Source: Chrysophaeum taylorii
Lineage: Eukaryota > Sar > Pelagophyceae > Pelagomonadales > Pelagomonadaceae
Direction: 5' to 3'
Assembly: GCA_029834535.1 (NCBI GenBank)
Contig: JAQMWT010000192.1
Location: forward strand, 32,007-96,006
Length of the DNA stretch: 64,000 nucleotides
The number at the start of each line of letters is the position of its first letter. Position 1 is the first letter of the stretch. The notes under the pieces were generated by a model that saw nothing but the letters and a program-made list of their open reading frames with translations, ran no database searches and was not told the origin of the DNA. Shown here in pieces: positions 19,128 through 29,824 of the stretch. A program made the translations under genes and the position numbers.

Positions 19128-22100
19128 ACCCATCTGCGATCACCATGTCACGATTCGATGGATGTCATCGCACGAGCATCAGTCGCAGCACATGATCACC
19201 CGCTCTTCAACTCTCAGTCAGAGGACGCACTCCTTTCGGCTGCCGACCCGTGTCTCACCGCGACCAAGCTTCTGGCAAGCCTTCCCCATGACCGCAGTAA
19301 CTGACATAGATTTCGAGAGTTCTGAACGCCCCGATCAGCCGCAAACTATGCACGCTTCTATTGCGACCACTTCGGTCCTTTATGTCCCCTTGCATAGCTC
19401 TCTTCTGGACGCCACACGCTTGCGCTGCCTCCGGAAAATCGATGTTGCGCTCTCAGGAGACATTCTCTGCGCGCACTGCACAGACTCGCTCCACCTGAAC
19501 CGCTTCTGCCAGCATTTTTGCATAACTGGAATGTACGACGAATGTTCCAAGCCAGCTGCCGGCTCCACCGCAAACATGTACCCTAGTCACGCTCGCTGCC
19601 TCCCTCAAAAGCGTCTTATCGCTCGGCACGTCACTCCTCATTCGAGGACGGATGTCACATGCCCGCACCCTCGAATGCACTACTCGCCTATGGGCAACCC
19701 TGGTCACTACGGCACTCGCTGCGATGGTCCCCGCATCTCCGCCATTGAGGATGCACCCAACATGACTGACCCTTCCATCGCCCGCATTTTCCATTTCCCG
19801 CACTGGACTCCACGCATTCCAGGCCGGATATTCTCCACCACGGGATCTCAGCTCACGCGCCCATCCGCACTACCTTGCAGACAGGTCAGCCGCGAACAAC
19901 GCCCCTTTTGGCACTGACTTCGGACCACCCGCATCACGCGCTTTTGCTCTTGGAGCATGACACGCTTCTCGATGCTCTCTGCGTCACCGCCTTAACACCA
20001 AGACACTCGTCATTTCCACCGACGCTCCGCGCCGCCACGTGTCTCACGACCTTCCGATCACCAACATAAGTCCATCGCGCCCGCACCACGTCGCGCACGC
20101 CTTACGAGGGCGTATTTCAATTGGTGATCTCACAGTTCTTTCGATGCATTCTCCGACGTCCGACTTTGAACTTACGAGTCACTTTATGGCAATCTCCAAT
20201 GCCAAGACGTCTGACGCCGCGCAACCATGTCTCTGGAACTCCACGGCCACAGAAACTACCAGACAAGAAAGCACTCAGCTCTCCACAGCTGCTCAACAGC
20301 TACTTCTAGTCTCGCACATAGCAACGAGTACTATCTCGCAGTCTCTCTTGGATGACAAGACGAAAAATAAGACCACAACGGCTTGCTACACCAGTCAGCC
20401 CATTGATGTAGCAGACGAGACAATGCAAACCAAATGTACAGCACGGTTCCAGACTATGCAGACGATGCCCAGGTCCAACGCTCAATTGCTCGACCACGCA
20501 CATGTTCTGTCACCCGACCTTGCACTGCTACTGGCTCCTGTCTCATTCATAGCTGATGCACCCCATCCAATGGATCAGTCCTTCAGATATGTCCCGCTCG
20601 CAGAAGCACCACCGCAGGACGCACAGGTACATCATGAAGATACAGGTAAGCACACCACTATTACGCGCACTAGCTCATTGAGCATATCTGATCACGATGA
20701 GATGAAGCTACAGCTTCGCTTGCTCCCTTCATCTCTGGAAGACAAAGGCCGCCTTCCAGCCTCCCAGACACCTGAACCGCCCCTGTCGCCGCAATCCGCA
20801 CCAGCACAGGCGATCTCGCCTCCCTACACGACGGCAGATCAGGCACTAGCCAATGTCGGCACTCGCCAGAGTTATGCGCACCCGCTGGAATCTTACCAGC
20901 GGCTACCTCAGCCAGACAGGTCACTGCACCACCTCGGTCTCCCCTGACACCAGGTCGACGCATCGCTCATTCGCGACCACCTCATGTCATCCATTGGACG
21001 ACTGTGATCTCGAGCACGAACAAAACTCATCGCAACACTCGAGTCATACCCAAAAAGGAATCATACTTTGGAGTCACCTCAGCCAATCCCACAGAAACTT
21101 TGGCCACCAGACGCCACCCATGTGCTCATGGTTTCTCCATTGGTTTCCTCCAGAGCTTTTGACGGCAGCAGAGACAAAATTCAACCTCCCCATGCGACTA
21201 TACCCGCATTCTCGTTTGGGACACAAGCATTTCCTTCATGTCAGATGTTTACGCTCATATTACCGCCACATACGGCAACCAAGATAGACGTGGACTGCGT
21301 TCCACCCTCATCTCTGAGCGTTACCCCCGACATGCTGCTCCCGGCACTACTAGCCAGTCCCATCACGTCTGATTCAGCTCCCATCGCCTTGTATGACGTC
21401 ATACGTCATATTCCGATTACAGCCCAGACACCGCACAGGCTCCTATGCACTCGCGACGGCACGTTCACCGCCCCTCTCGGTTTAGACTTCCAACATTGCG
21501 CCATCCCCATGGTACACTCACAGTCAACTGAGATGCACGCTCGCTTGTCGCACAGTACGATGCCCGAACACCTTTTGGTTCAGGATAAGCAGAACACTGT
21601 CATCTGAGTCACCGCTGACGTGCCCACTTCGACCGCCGCCCGGCTCTGCGCTCGTTCCGCAACCACGGTCTCTCCGGCTCACCGGCAATTCGAAAATTTC
21701 ACACAGTTCGAATTACGAGGGCGCATTCGTATGATGCCCGAACACCTTTTGGTTCAGGATAAGCAGAACACTGTCATCTCCGTCACCGCTGACGCGCCCA
21801 CTTCGACCGCCGCCCGGTTCTGCGCTCTTTCCGCAACCACTGTCTCTCTGCCTCACCGGCAATTCGAAGATTTCACCCAGTTCGAATTACGAGGGCTCAT
21901 TCGTTTTCCACCGCCGACAAGATCTGTTTCGATTCGTATCAGTCACGTCTCCTATGGCTATTCAGGCTACATCGGAACTCACTTCAAGGCACTTACCGAA
22001 GTCCCTCTTCCTAAGGACCTCTGTTACACGACAAGGCCTGATGAGCACTCGTCGTTTCTCCCCGCTTCGGCACGACTCCCGACGATCCAAGTCCCGACGA

Positions 22101-23564
22101 TTTTTCATGACACTAAGTTCCGTCATCAATGCAATTCCGAGCCTCCCACGCTCTTCCGTCAGTCTCTTGCAGGTCACGCCTCTCAAGTTTCAGCTCGCTC
22201 GATTCCATCCTGCATGCTGCCATATGCAAATGAAGTTCTGTCATGCCAACGCAACATGTCGCAGTTATCGCCAGTCTCGCGCAACAAATGCCCGCCACTA
22301 AATGATAGCCGCGCGCAGTGTCCTTTGCTCGCCCCTTTTAACGTCCCTCCCAGCACTATGCTTGACGTTTAAGCTCTGCACCACTATCGTTCGGTTACAA
22401 CACGACTTCACGCGGCATCCTCGCCCAGTTCTGTTCACGTTTCGCATCTGTCAACATTACTGTCAGAATTCTGCTTCGGACACAGCTCAGACTGCACTCG
22501 CGTATTACGCTCTTACGACGTTCGCTCCTCTCCGTTCACACTGCAGGTTCCATCTTGCAGAACTCTGAGCCCAACAGCCGCCATTGCGATTCGCACCCAA
22601 TCGACATTTTCCGTAGCACCCGCGAGGATAATCCCAATCTCCACAGTTTGGACACGCGCTCTGCTCTCAGCATTCCACCGAATGTCACTGCCGCACACCG
22701 CTAGCCCCACCCAGTTGTGTTACGAATCAAGGGAAGTCAATTGCCATGCCTATCTCTTCCTTCATTCCCGCACACTCGCTGTTAGCCACAGTCTCGCATG
22801 ACTCCTTATTGGACAGTCCTCGCATTATGGATATAACCTCACATCATGTTCATTCTTCGGACATCCCCCGTCCTCACATTAATCCTCTCTTGAAACGTAC
22901 GATCCCTACACGGTGTATACTGTACAGCTCTCGCATATCGACAACACCCTTCTGTCGAATGTCTCACCTTTCAGTCACTGCACGATTCACCAGGGATGCA
23001 CCACGCTCTCTCGCGCTTGTGCATCAAGGGAAGTTTGATTATGGTGAAAACGACTCCGGACATGAAATGAATACTGGATCAGTCGATTGTCACGACTCAG
23101 GATTACTTTGCCGAATAGAACACGAAAGATGCGATTCCGACCATACCTTCGAAGTCAGCTCTCCCCCAGGCAAGGACAAAACCTCAGTCTCAGTCCAATC
23201 ATCTTTCGATGATAGCAAATGGCAACCTCCACCAGACCACAACTCCAGCTCTGCAGCAAATTTATAGTTTTCATATTTATGGCCACCCGCAGACTACTTT
23301 ATCCCGATATCAATATCACACTATGAATATCCGCATATTATTTGCACGCTCATAGTTTAGCTTCAGCTGCCCCACGCTACACTCAGGACGACAGCTTCGA
23401 CACGTATGTGACAGGCAACTATGGCTCTCTCATCTTCCAGGAACAACTCCGCCTTACTCGCTGCCGCTACGACGATTACCTTACCATGTCGAAACCGATT
23501 CGGTTAAATGGTCTAGAGATAGAAAATTTGATTTAGGGTTAGTACCCCACTATCCTAGGATTAG
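19128..23564. other. Interior of element A with no recognisable domain
   Basis: Pyrimidine-rich sequence with several 100-300 codon open frames (for example 20039-20947 and 21620-22372) of Ser/Thr/Pro/His-rich composition. None matches a retroelement enzyme. The motif GAGATAGAAAATTTGATTTAG at 23517 recurs at 36404. Confidence 0.45.
21557..21904. repeat. 174-bp tandem duplication (58 codons, in frame)
   Basis: ATGCCCGAACACCTTTTGG starts at 21560 and again at 21734. Each copy ends in TTCGAATTACGAGGGC. The first copy has a TGA where the second has TCC, so the copies have diverged by point mutation. Confidence 0.85.
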
Positions 23565-23596
23565 CTCTTCTATTCTAGCACCTTTTAATTACTAAC

Positions 23597-23703
23597 AGTG
23601 TTATTCACGCCGTGCTGTCCTCGTTGTTAGAGACAGAACGAGGGCAGACTACCACTGCACTCACTCTGGTGAAGGGTAACACAGTTGAAATGACTGTTCT
23701 CTA
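23597..23703 (+). repeat. Left LTR of copia1 (107 bp)
   Basis: AGTGTTATTCAC...ACTGTTCTCTA. The first base differs from the TG of the right copy. It is followed by GGTTATGGGCCCAGTCCCGG, a likely primer-binding region. Confidence 0.75.
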
Positions 23704-24240
23704 GGTTATGGGCCCAGTCCCGGTATCAGCAGAGTATCAGGATTTCCACTCGAGTTCCGCCCCCCGACGCTCCTGAACCAAAACAAGAAGACGCCGACAA
23801 ATCAAGAAATCCAAAAGGAGATAAAAGATCAAGAGGCAAGGCATCAAAAAGAGATAACCAACATGCAAGCACAAGCAGCCAACCAACAACAAGACATTCA
23901 AGACCTTCGCGACATGATGAGGCAAATGCAAGCTACACAAGGAGCAACACCACCTGCTGTCGCCGCTGCGACTGCTCTTCCCACAGTTCAACAAGACCCC
24001 CAAAACAAACCCAACACCTTCAGTGACCCGCCCAGCTCTGTCCTCAAGTCCATGGACGGCGCTCAAGTCACCCGCAAATGCTCTCGTTTCGCGTTGCGCA
24101 GTTGTTCGTTGAACATCTCGTGCCCGAAACCGGTATTACATAATACTTCCTGCAAGGCTTCTAGAGGTGGGAATCCGTCTTACGCTGATCTAACGATCTA
24201 GCAGACTCTCTCCTAAGCCACTGCAACAAGGAGTACGACA

Positions 24241-25404
24241 ATGACCCCGACACCTATGCCACAGCCGGCAATACTCAAGATTTCCAAGGCCGCTTCGTCT
24301 ACTACAAGGGCGTCTACCGCAAGTTCGGCAAACACTTCCTTGAAACAATTTACGAACCAAAACTCCAAGAACTCAAAAGACCAAGACAAAGATGCGACCG
24401 ATACAACAAAAGGGAAGTTGTATCCGATCACACAACCACATCTTCAAGAAAAAGAAGCCGACTTCATTGTGTATCTTCGCGAGACCGTACACCCCCTCTT
24501 TCGCCGTTTCCTTCACGCCGGCAGCGACTCCGTCAAGCACCCGGCATACGACGAGATAGATGCACTCGGATCCTCCCATCCGATAGGACTCGAATTCGTA
24601 CTACAAGTCCGTCTCGCACTTGACAAGCACACGGGCCAGAACCACGTCCGTTGTGCGCATTATGTCTTCAATACCTTTCTGGACACGCCGTTCAACCCAG
24701 AGGTCCATGAACCAGCGCACCAAATAGATTATATGCGCCACGTTCAACAACAGCTCCGTCAAATCACCGACGACCCTTCTCTCCAACTCAGCGACAAAAC
24801 GATACAACAAGAAACCCACAAGATGCTCCGTTTTAAATATCCCCCAAGCTTACTTGACTCGCGCGCCCCAACCCATATCAAAGGTTTTGCACGTCTTACC
24901 AACTGCCTTCGTACCTCCAGCGACTCGCTGTTACTCGACGAAGACAAAGAAGCGATAAACAATTTGCCCAAGCTGATCGCCCGCATCACGGTTATCTCCA
25001 CCTTTGAGCGCAACTTTTGGTCTAACCTCAAGCCTCACCCCACCCTGAATTTCAAACCGTTGCGATTCGTCACTGACTTCGGTCGTCTGCCGACCAAAGA
25101 TAAAGACAATCCACGTTTTCGCTCCCGCCGTCATGGCCTCCACCTCACCGAAGATGATGACGACACCTCCCCCTCTGAAGATGATATCCCTCCAGATCCT
25201 GATGAAGCATCCCCTGAAGACACCGACCCTGTTGCCGTTTTTCTCACGGAAGCCAACCTCGATCCAGATGACGACACCGATCTCATCCAACATCTTCACG
25301 CTTACCGAAAGAAGCAACTCTCCCGCCACCAAAAGAAACCCCCACCGAAAAAGCCTCCCAATCCTCGTTCACCGTCGTACTATAACATCAACGACAGGCC
25401 TTAA
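24241..25404 (+). CDS. copia1 Gag-like protein
   Basis: 387 codons from ATG 24241. N-terminus is Ser/Thr/Lys-rich. The middle (FIVYLRETVHPLFRRFLHAG to ISTFERNFWSNLKPH) is helical and globular-looking. The C-terminus is acidic then basic (LTEDDDDTSPSEDD...RKKQLSRHQKKPPPKKPP). Position between the LTR and the protease indicates Gag, although no zinc knuckle is present. The same frame continues past the TAA with more helical coding sequence (25462-25803, RKLQTIRNLSQAGRQHTSN...), so the natural protein was probably longer. Confidence 0.6.
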   Translation: MTPTPMPQPAILKISKAASSTTRASTASSANTSLKQFTNQNSKNSKDQDKDATDTTKGKLYPITQPHLQEKEADFIVYLRETVHPLFRRFLHAGSDSVKHPAYDEIDALGSSHPIGLEFVLQVRLALDKHTGQNHVRCAHYVFNTFLDTPFNPEVHEPAHQIDYMRHVQQQLRQITDDPSLQLSDKTIQQETHKMLRFKYPPSLLDSRAPTHIKGFARLTNCLRTSSDSLLLDEDKEAINNLPKLIARITVISTFERNFWSNLKPHPTLNFKPLRFVTDFGRLPTKDKDNPRFRSRRHGLHLTEDDDDTSPSEDDIPPDPDEASPEDTDPVAVFLTEANLDPDDDTDLIQHLHAYRKKQLSRHQKKPPPKKPPNPRSPSYYNINDRP

Positions 25405-25956
25405 CCCAAACCCACCCCTGTCACCCCAACAAGGAACAAACATTCGAAAAACACCACGCCCGTGCTTCTCCTGTCCACCCCAGACAAGCGCGAGCACCCG
25501 CACCTCTGCAAGGTCACTTTTCCCACTCAAACGCACCCCCCAAAGCCGTCCACTCCTGATCAACGGGTCAAGGTCCCCCTCGGTGATGTTCGTCGCAAGC
25601 TCCAGACCATCCGGAACCTTAGTCAAGCCGGCCGCCAACACACCTCCAACTCGGAACGCATGACCAAGCTCATCAACCTCATTACCACTATCTCCGACGA
25701 GATACTCCTCTCCGAGGCTGATTCCGACGCCGCCGAGTTTCTTCAGGTGTTATCATCCGATCCCCTGGATGATCCACCCGATGAGGGCGCAGCCGACGCA
25801 TGACCAAGGCCACCTCAGTTTTTACGATGATCACGGACAGCTATGCCTTTACGACGATCAAATCCCCGAAATAGAAGATGAAGACGACTGCGCCGAAAAC
25901 TACGCACAACGTCACAGCGACTATATGCGTGCTCTACACAAGAGCCAGCTTTTTCG

Positions 25957-26430
25957 ATGACGGTTGACGACGACGCCTGTGCCGCCAACCAAACTTTACT
26001 AAATCAGGCACCAAGCCTCACGATGAAAAATTTCCCAACATCATCGACACTTTCCCCCAGAGTCGCAGAATTTCTTTGTGCCACTTACACTACAGGAAAG
26101 GCCCCCACAAAAACTAACTCTCTACTCGGATGCAATGGACCCGGCACAGAAGTTTCTTTAATTGACGGTGGCGCATCATTTTGCTTCGCTCGCACTATAC
26201 AACACTTTGTTCCCGAGTCCATACGCAGGATTCCCGAACATACCAGCCGCATGGGCAGAGGCACCTTAACCAGCCATTTCATCGGTGTCAAACCGCTGTA
26301 TTTGCAGGCTGCAGGTCTCTCCTAAAAGGATATCAAAGACTCCACGGGCTACGCATTATACTTAGTCTTTTTGGTCGTCCCGGGTTTACAGGTTATAGCG
26401 ACCTCTCAACTGAAAGCTCTGAACGTACAG
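25957..26430 (+). pseudogene. copia1 aspartic protease remnant
   Basis: VSLIDGGASFCFA carries the retropepsin active-site Asp (D-G-G-A-S against the usual D-S-G-A-S of copia). After an in-frame TAA at 26323-26325 the same frame continues DSTGYALYLVFLVVPGLQVIATSQL, which resembles the end of a copia protease. It then runs without a break into the methyltransferase region. The protease and methyltransferase therefore share one frame. Confidence 0.6.
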
Positions 26431-26931
26431 GCAACAGACCCACCGCTGCCGCACGAACCATACTTGTATGAACTTCTGAAAAATTCCACTTCAGATCCTC
26501 ACGATTACAAAAAGCTTCTAGGCACGACCGCAGTAGTTCTCGCCAATCGCCAAACCAATGGTCTCTTGTCACTGCTATCCCATCCAAAGCAAACATTCCG
26601 CGCTGTGATCAGTTTCCACACCGGAACGAAAATGTCCCTCAAGGATGAACTTGCAAACATAACTCAGAACGTCGCAAAGACGCGCTCACAATCTCACCTC
26701 CTCGATTTCGCCAAACTGCAGAACCATTCTGCATTCCTGACGGACTTAATAGGACTGCCGCGTACTGTCGTCCAATATGCATTCACTGGCACAGCGGACC
26801 TCTCTGTGCAAGCACAGCCCCCTCCGCAACACACATCCATTATGGCAGGTGGACTGCACCAAGAGGGTTTCGCCTCTTTTCGCACACGCTTCGACCAACG
26901 CATCATTGTCGTTGCCATCTGCGAAATAAAC

Positions 26932-29824
26932 CAGCGTTGGGAATTCACTTCAGCAAGTGAACATGAACCACTTCACCAGCCACGCAATATTGGTGAAGTG
27001 ATTTGAAGTGAACACGTCACCCTACGAAGCCATCGTGAGCCTTTGTGAAGTGAACGCCACATTTTTTTTTTAATTTATTGCCAGCGCCGGTCCCTGCCGC
27101 GCCCCGTCAGTTCCGTGCACCCCGCGCGCTATTGCCTAGGTCTGGTGCTCGTAGATTCATTCGCGTTTCGGGGCGAAGGAGGAGTTACCGTGGATGGGGT
27201 TCAGTGTTTCTTACTTTAGGCGATGTGAACGACCTCTGTATCTTCGTCTGGTTCTTCCTCATCAACCTCCATCTCCGAAGAGTCTTCGGGGATGGTGCTC
27301 TCGGCGTTTTTGAAAAACTCGGTTTCGTGTCCGAGGTCCCTGTACTTAATCCGGGCCGCCGCAATGAATTTCCTGTTCATGCGCAGTGGGGCAACTTTGT
27401 CCGTCTCGTCCGCGCTGAGCAACGTGTTTCCCTCGGTCAGGACAAGATTTCCAATGCTCAGGCAGCGCTCACAGTAGCTCTGCGCGCCATGTGTACCAAT
27501 TGAACCCTTAGAGGCTCTCGCCATGTGCTGAAGGAGCCCATACTGCTCCTTGGTGAGCGGTCGAAACAGCTTTCCTACGTCGAGCACAGCCAGATCTGCG
27601 ACGCCGACTTCATCCGTCTTCTCAAGTTCAGGATAATGCTCTTTCCAATTGAGCGATCTCGACAGCGTGATCCACTGAGTGAAGACCTGTTCAAACTCCA
27701 CATTGAAATCGGGCATCTGGTTCTCAGGCATAGCAAAAAGAAGGCACGTCGCCACTAATGTCGTCCCAAGCGTCGGATGCGTCGAGTGCCGCCAAGAGAT
27801 TGCGGGCAGGCGCAGGCTCGGAGGGCGGCGCAAGCTCGGAGGAAGTCTTTGCCTTTCGTGGTGGAATGCAGTCCGTGCGTAAATCACATATTCTTGCTTG
27901 AGCAACTTCCTGGCCCGAGCTCTCTGATTGGACGACAGGTGCCGGCAGTTGATAGTCCTAAAGTCAAGAAGGAAGGCAATCAGCTCGCGATCGTTGAATT
28001 CGTAGTCGAAGTGACGCACGTAGTTTCATTATTCCCGCAAAAACCAACGCTCACATTCGAGAATAGCCCGCTCAAGACAGATTTGGCCGGTCTCGCTGAG
28101 GTCGTCAACATCGACAGTCTTACGTGGCATGGATTTCGCAGTTATGTTCGGGAGATCAATGACTTCTAGCGTCCCAGCTCGCAGAGACTCGATCATGTTG
28201 TGCTTGATCAATGCGGTGCACGCCCCCAGGTATAAGTGTTCATGTTGCACGAAAACAACGGCCGCATCCGTTATAGCAAAAATCGCCTCGAATTCAGCCA
28301 ACGCCGCCCATTGCTCATCACTGATTGTCCAGGGGAGTCCAATGTTGGTAGCCGCGTACAGTTTGGGCACGTGGTGCATACGCAGCAAGGAACGAATAAG
28401 TTGGTATCGCGCCCGAAACCTCGTCTTATTGATGTCGAGCTAGAGCTTGAGCTTCGGTGATTTCCCCGACTGTAATGGCAAAAGCGCATGCAGATCCTTC
28501 AAGCGTGTGCCGTAAGAAAAGAACTTGGCTCCATCGTGGGCATTGTTCAGCGGCTCCTGGCCAGCTGGGAATGGATTGATCACCTGCTTGCCTCTGGATC
28601 GTGTCAAGTTGCCACATGCCGCTGCCGAGATTTTTGAGATATCATGCATGTCACTCACGCTTCGACCTCAACAACAAATTCTTCGGCGACGCCAATTGCA
28701 GCCCGGTCTTGAACAATGGTTGCGCCCGCCAAATCGATATCGATTCCCGCACGCTCCGCGACCACAGAACGGAGCAGAGAAGCCGTGCCGGAATCGGTTC
28801 CGTCGTCAGCTGGAACGAGGCCCACGCACACCGTCTCAACGCCACTCCAATCGGGCCAGGTGAAGGATAGGCCAATGGCCTGTCGCTTGAACTTATCCTT
28901 GAGTGTCCGGCCGTCATGCAGCACCTGGCCGAATGGAATGCCGAAAGCCGCTTCATAACACTCCGCAACGACGTGCTTCAAGATTCGAACAAAGCAACGA
29001 TATTCAGCGTCCACCCATTCAAACAGCGCCTTTCGAGTCATGAACGGGCACTTGCATTACCTGCCACCGCCGCGGTAATACGCCTCAATTAGGTTGCGAT
29101 GATCTTCGTCGTCAAAGGTGCGCTTGGAAATCCGCTGCGACGTGTACACGTAGTGCCGAGCCGAGAACGCCATCAGGGAAGAGTGCTTTGCCTGGCTGGG
29201 CATGGCCATGAAGTATCTCGTAATATCCGATTTACCCTTCGAGGCTGCCACAACGCCCACGGCCGTCATAACGCCCTCCTTTTCTTGGTCTGTCTTCTGT
29301 TTCTTGGTGAGCTGTTGACGTCCCAGCTCGTCCTCCGGATGCGCAGACTTGAAGTGGGCCCCAAGAGGGCTTGGTCGTCTGCCATGTGCCTTTCTTGAAG
29401 TCTCTCGTCACCTTCAGGCGCTCCCAGCACCGGATACACACATGCGTCGCCTTCCCACTGACGGGGCCAGGATGATTTTCTTCCTTCAGTCGACGCACGC
29501 AGTCCCACACCTTGGACCTGGTTGATCTTCCACTTTTATTGCCGGGTGTGTTCCACGTCACAACATCGACGTCGCAATCGGCTCGTTCTTGTGAACTTCC
29601 TCCTTCTGTTCCGCGTATTCCTGCTCATCATCAACATTATCCTCCACCTCCAGGTAGCGCGGCTCGACTTCGCTCATCAGACGGGTTCAGGGTCAGGCCA
29701 TCAAAAAGCGAAAGTGAATGAACGTGAAGTGAACGTTGGACTTCGGACGGTGTGTGTGAAGTGAAGTGAAGTGGAGCAACTTCAGTGAACCTAGTGAATT
29801 GAGCCCAGTGAATTCCCAACGCTG
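26932..29824 (-). mobile_element. hAT DNA transposon inside the copia1 methyltransferase
   Basis: Perfect 18-bp terminal inverted repeats (CAGCGTTGGGAATTCACT at 26932-26949, reverse complement at 29807-29824) are flanked by the perfect 8-bp duplication AAATAAAC (26924-26931 and 29825-29832). An 8-bp duplication is the hAT hallmark. Subterminal regions are dense in AAGTGA/TCACTT, typical transposase-binding repeats. The transposase is encoded on the minus strand. Length 2893 bp. Confidence 0.93.
27216..29561 (-). pseudogene. hAT transposase (BED finger, RNase H-like core, hAT dimerisation)
   Basis: Minus-strand blocks in order: a BED-type zinc finger (KVWDCVRRLKEEN..THVCIRCWERL, 29561-29232), and a small linker (29269-29057). 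The core start follows (SGVETVCVGLVPADDG..IDIDLAGATIVQDRAA, 29041-28655), then CDMHDISKISAAACGNL (28658-28440) and a helical block (28388-28029). Last is the C-terminal dimerisation region (HMARASKGSIGTHGAQSYCERCLSIGNLV, within 28019-27216), followed by an acidic tail. The blocks are in different frames. Because the ends are perfect and the gaps short, small introns are an alternative to frameshift decay. Confidence 0.75.

Noticed and set aside
18090-21900. Recurring TACGAGGGCG-like strings in element A (18150, 20101, 21711, 21882, 36394)
   Set aside because: Short and imperfect; without a search I cannot distinguish them from chance or from the internal duplications.
28440-28658. Open frames on the plus strand across the hAT element
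   Set aside because: The minus strand carries the recognisable transposase blocks.
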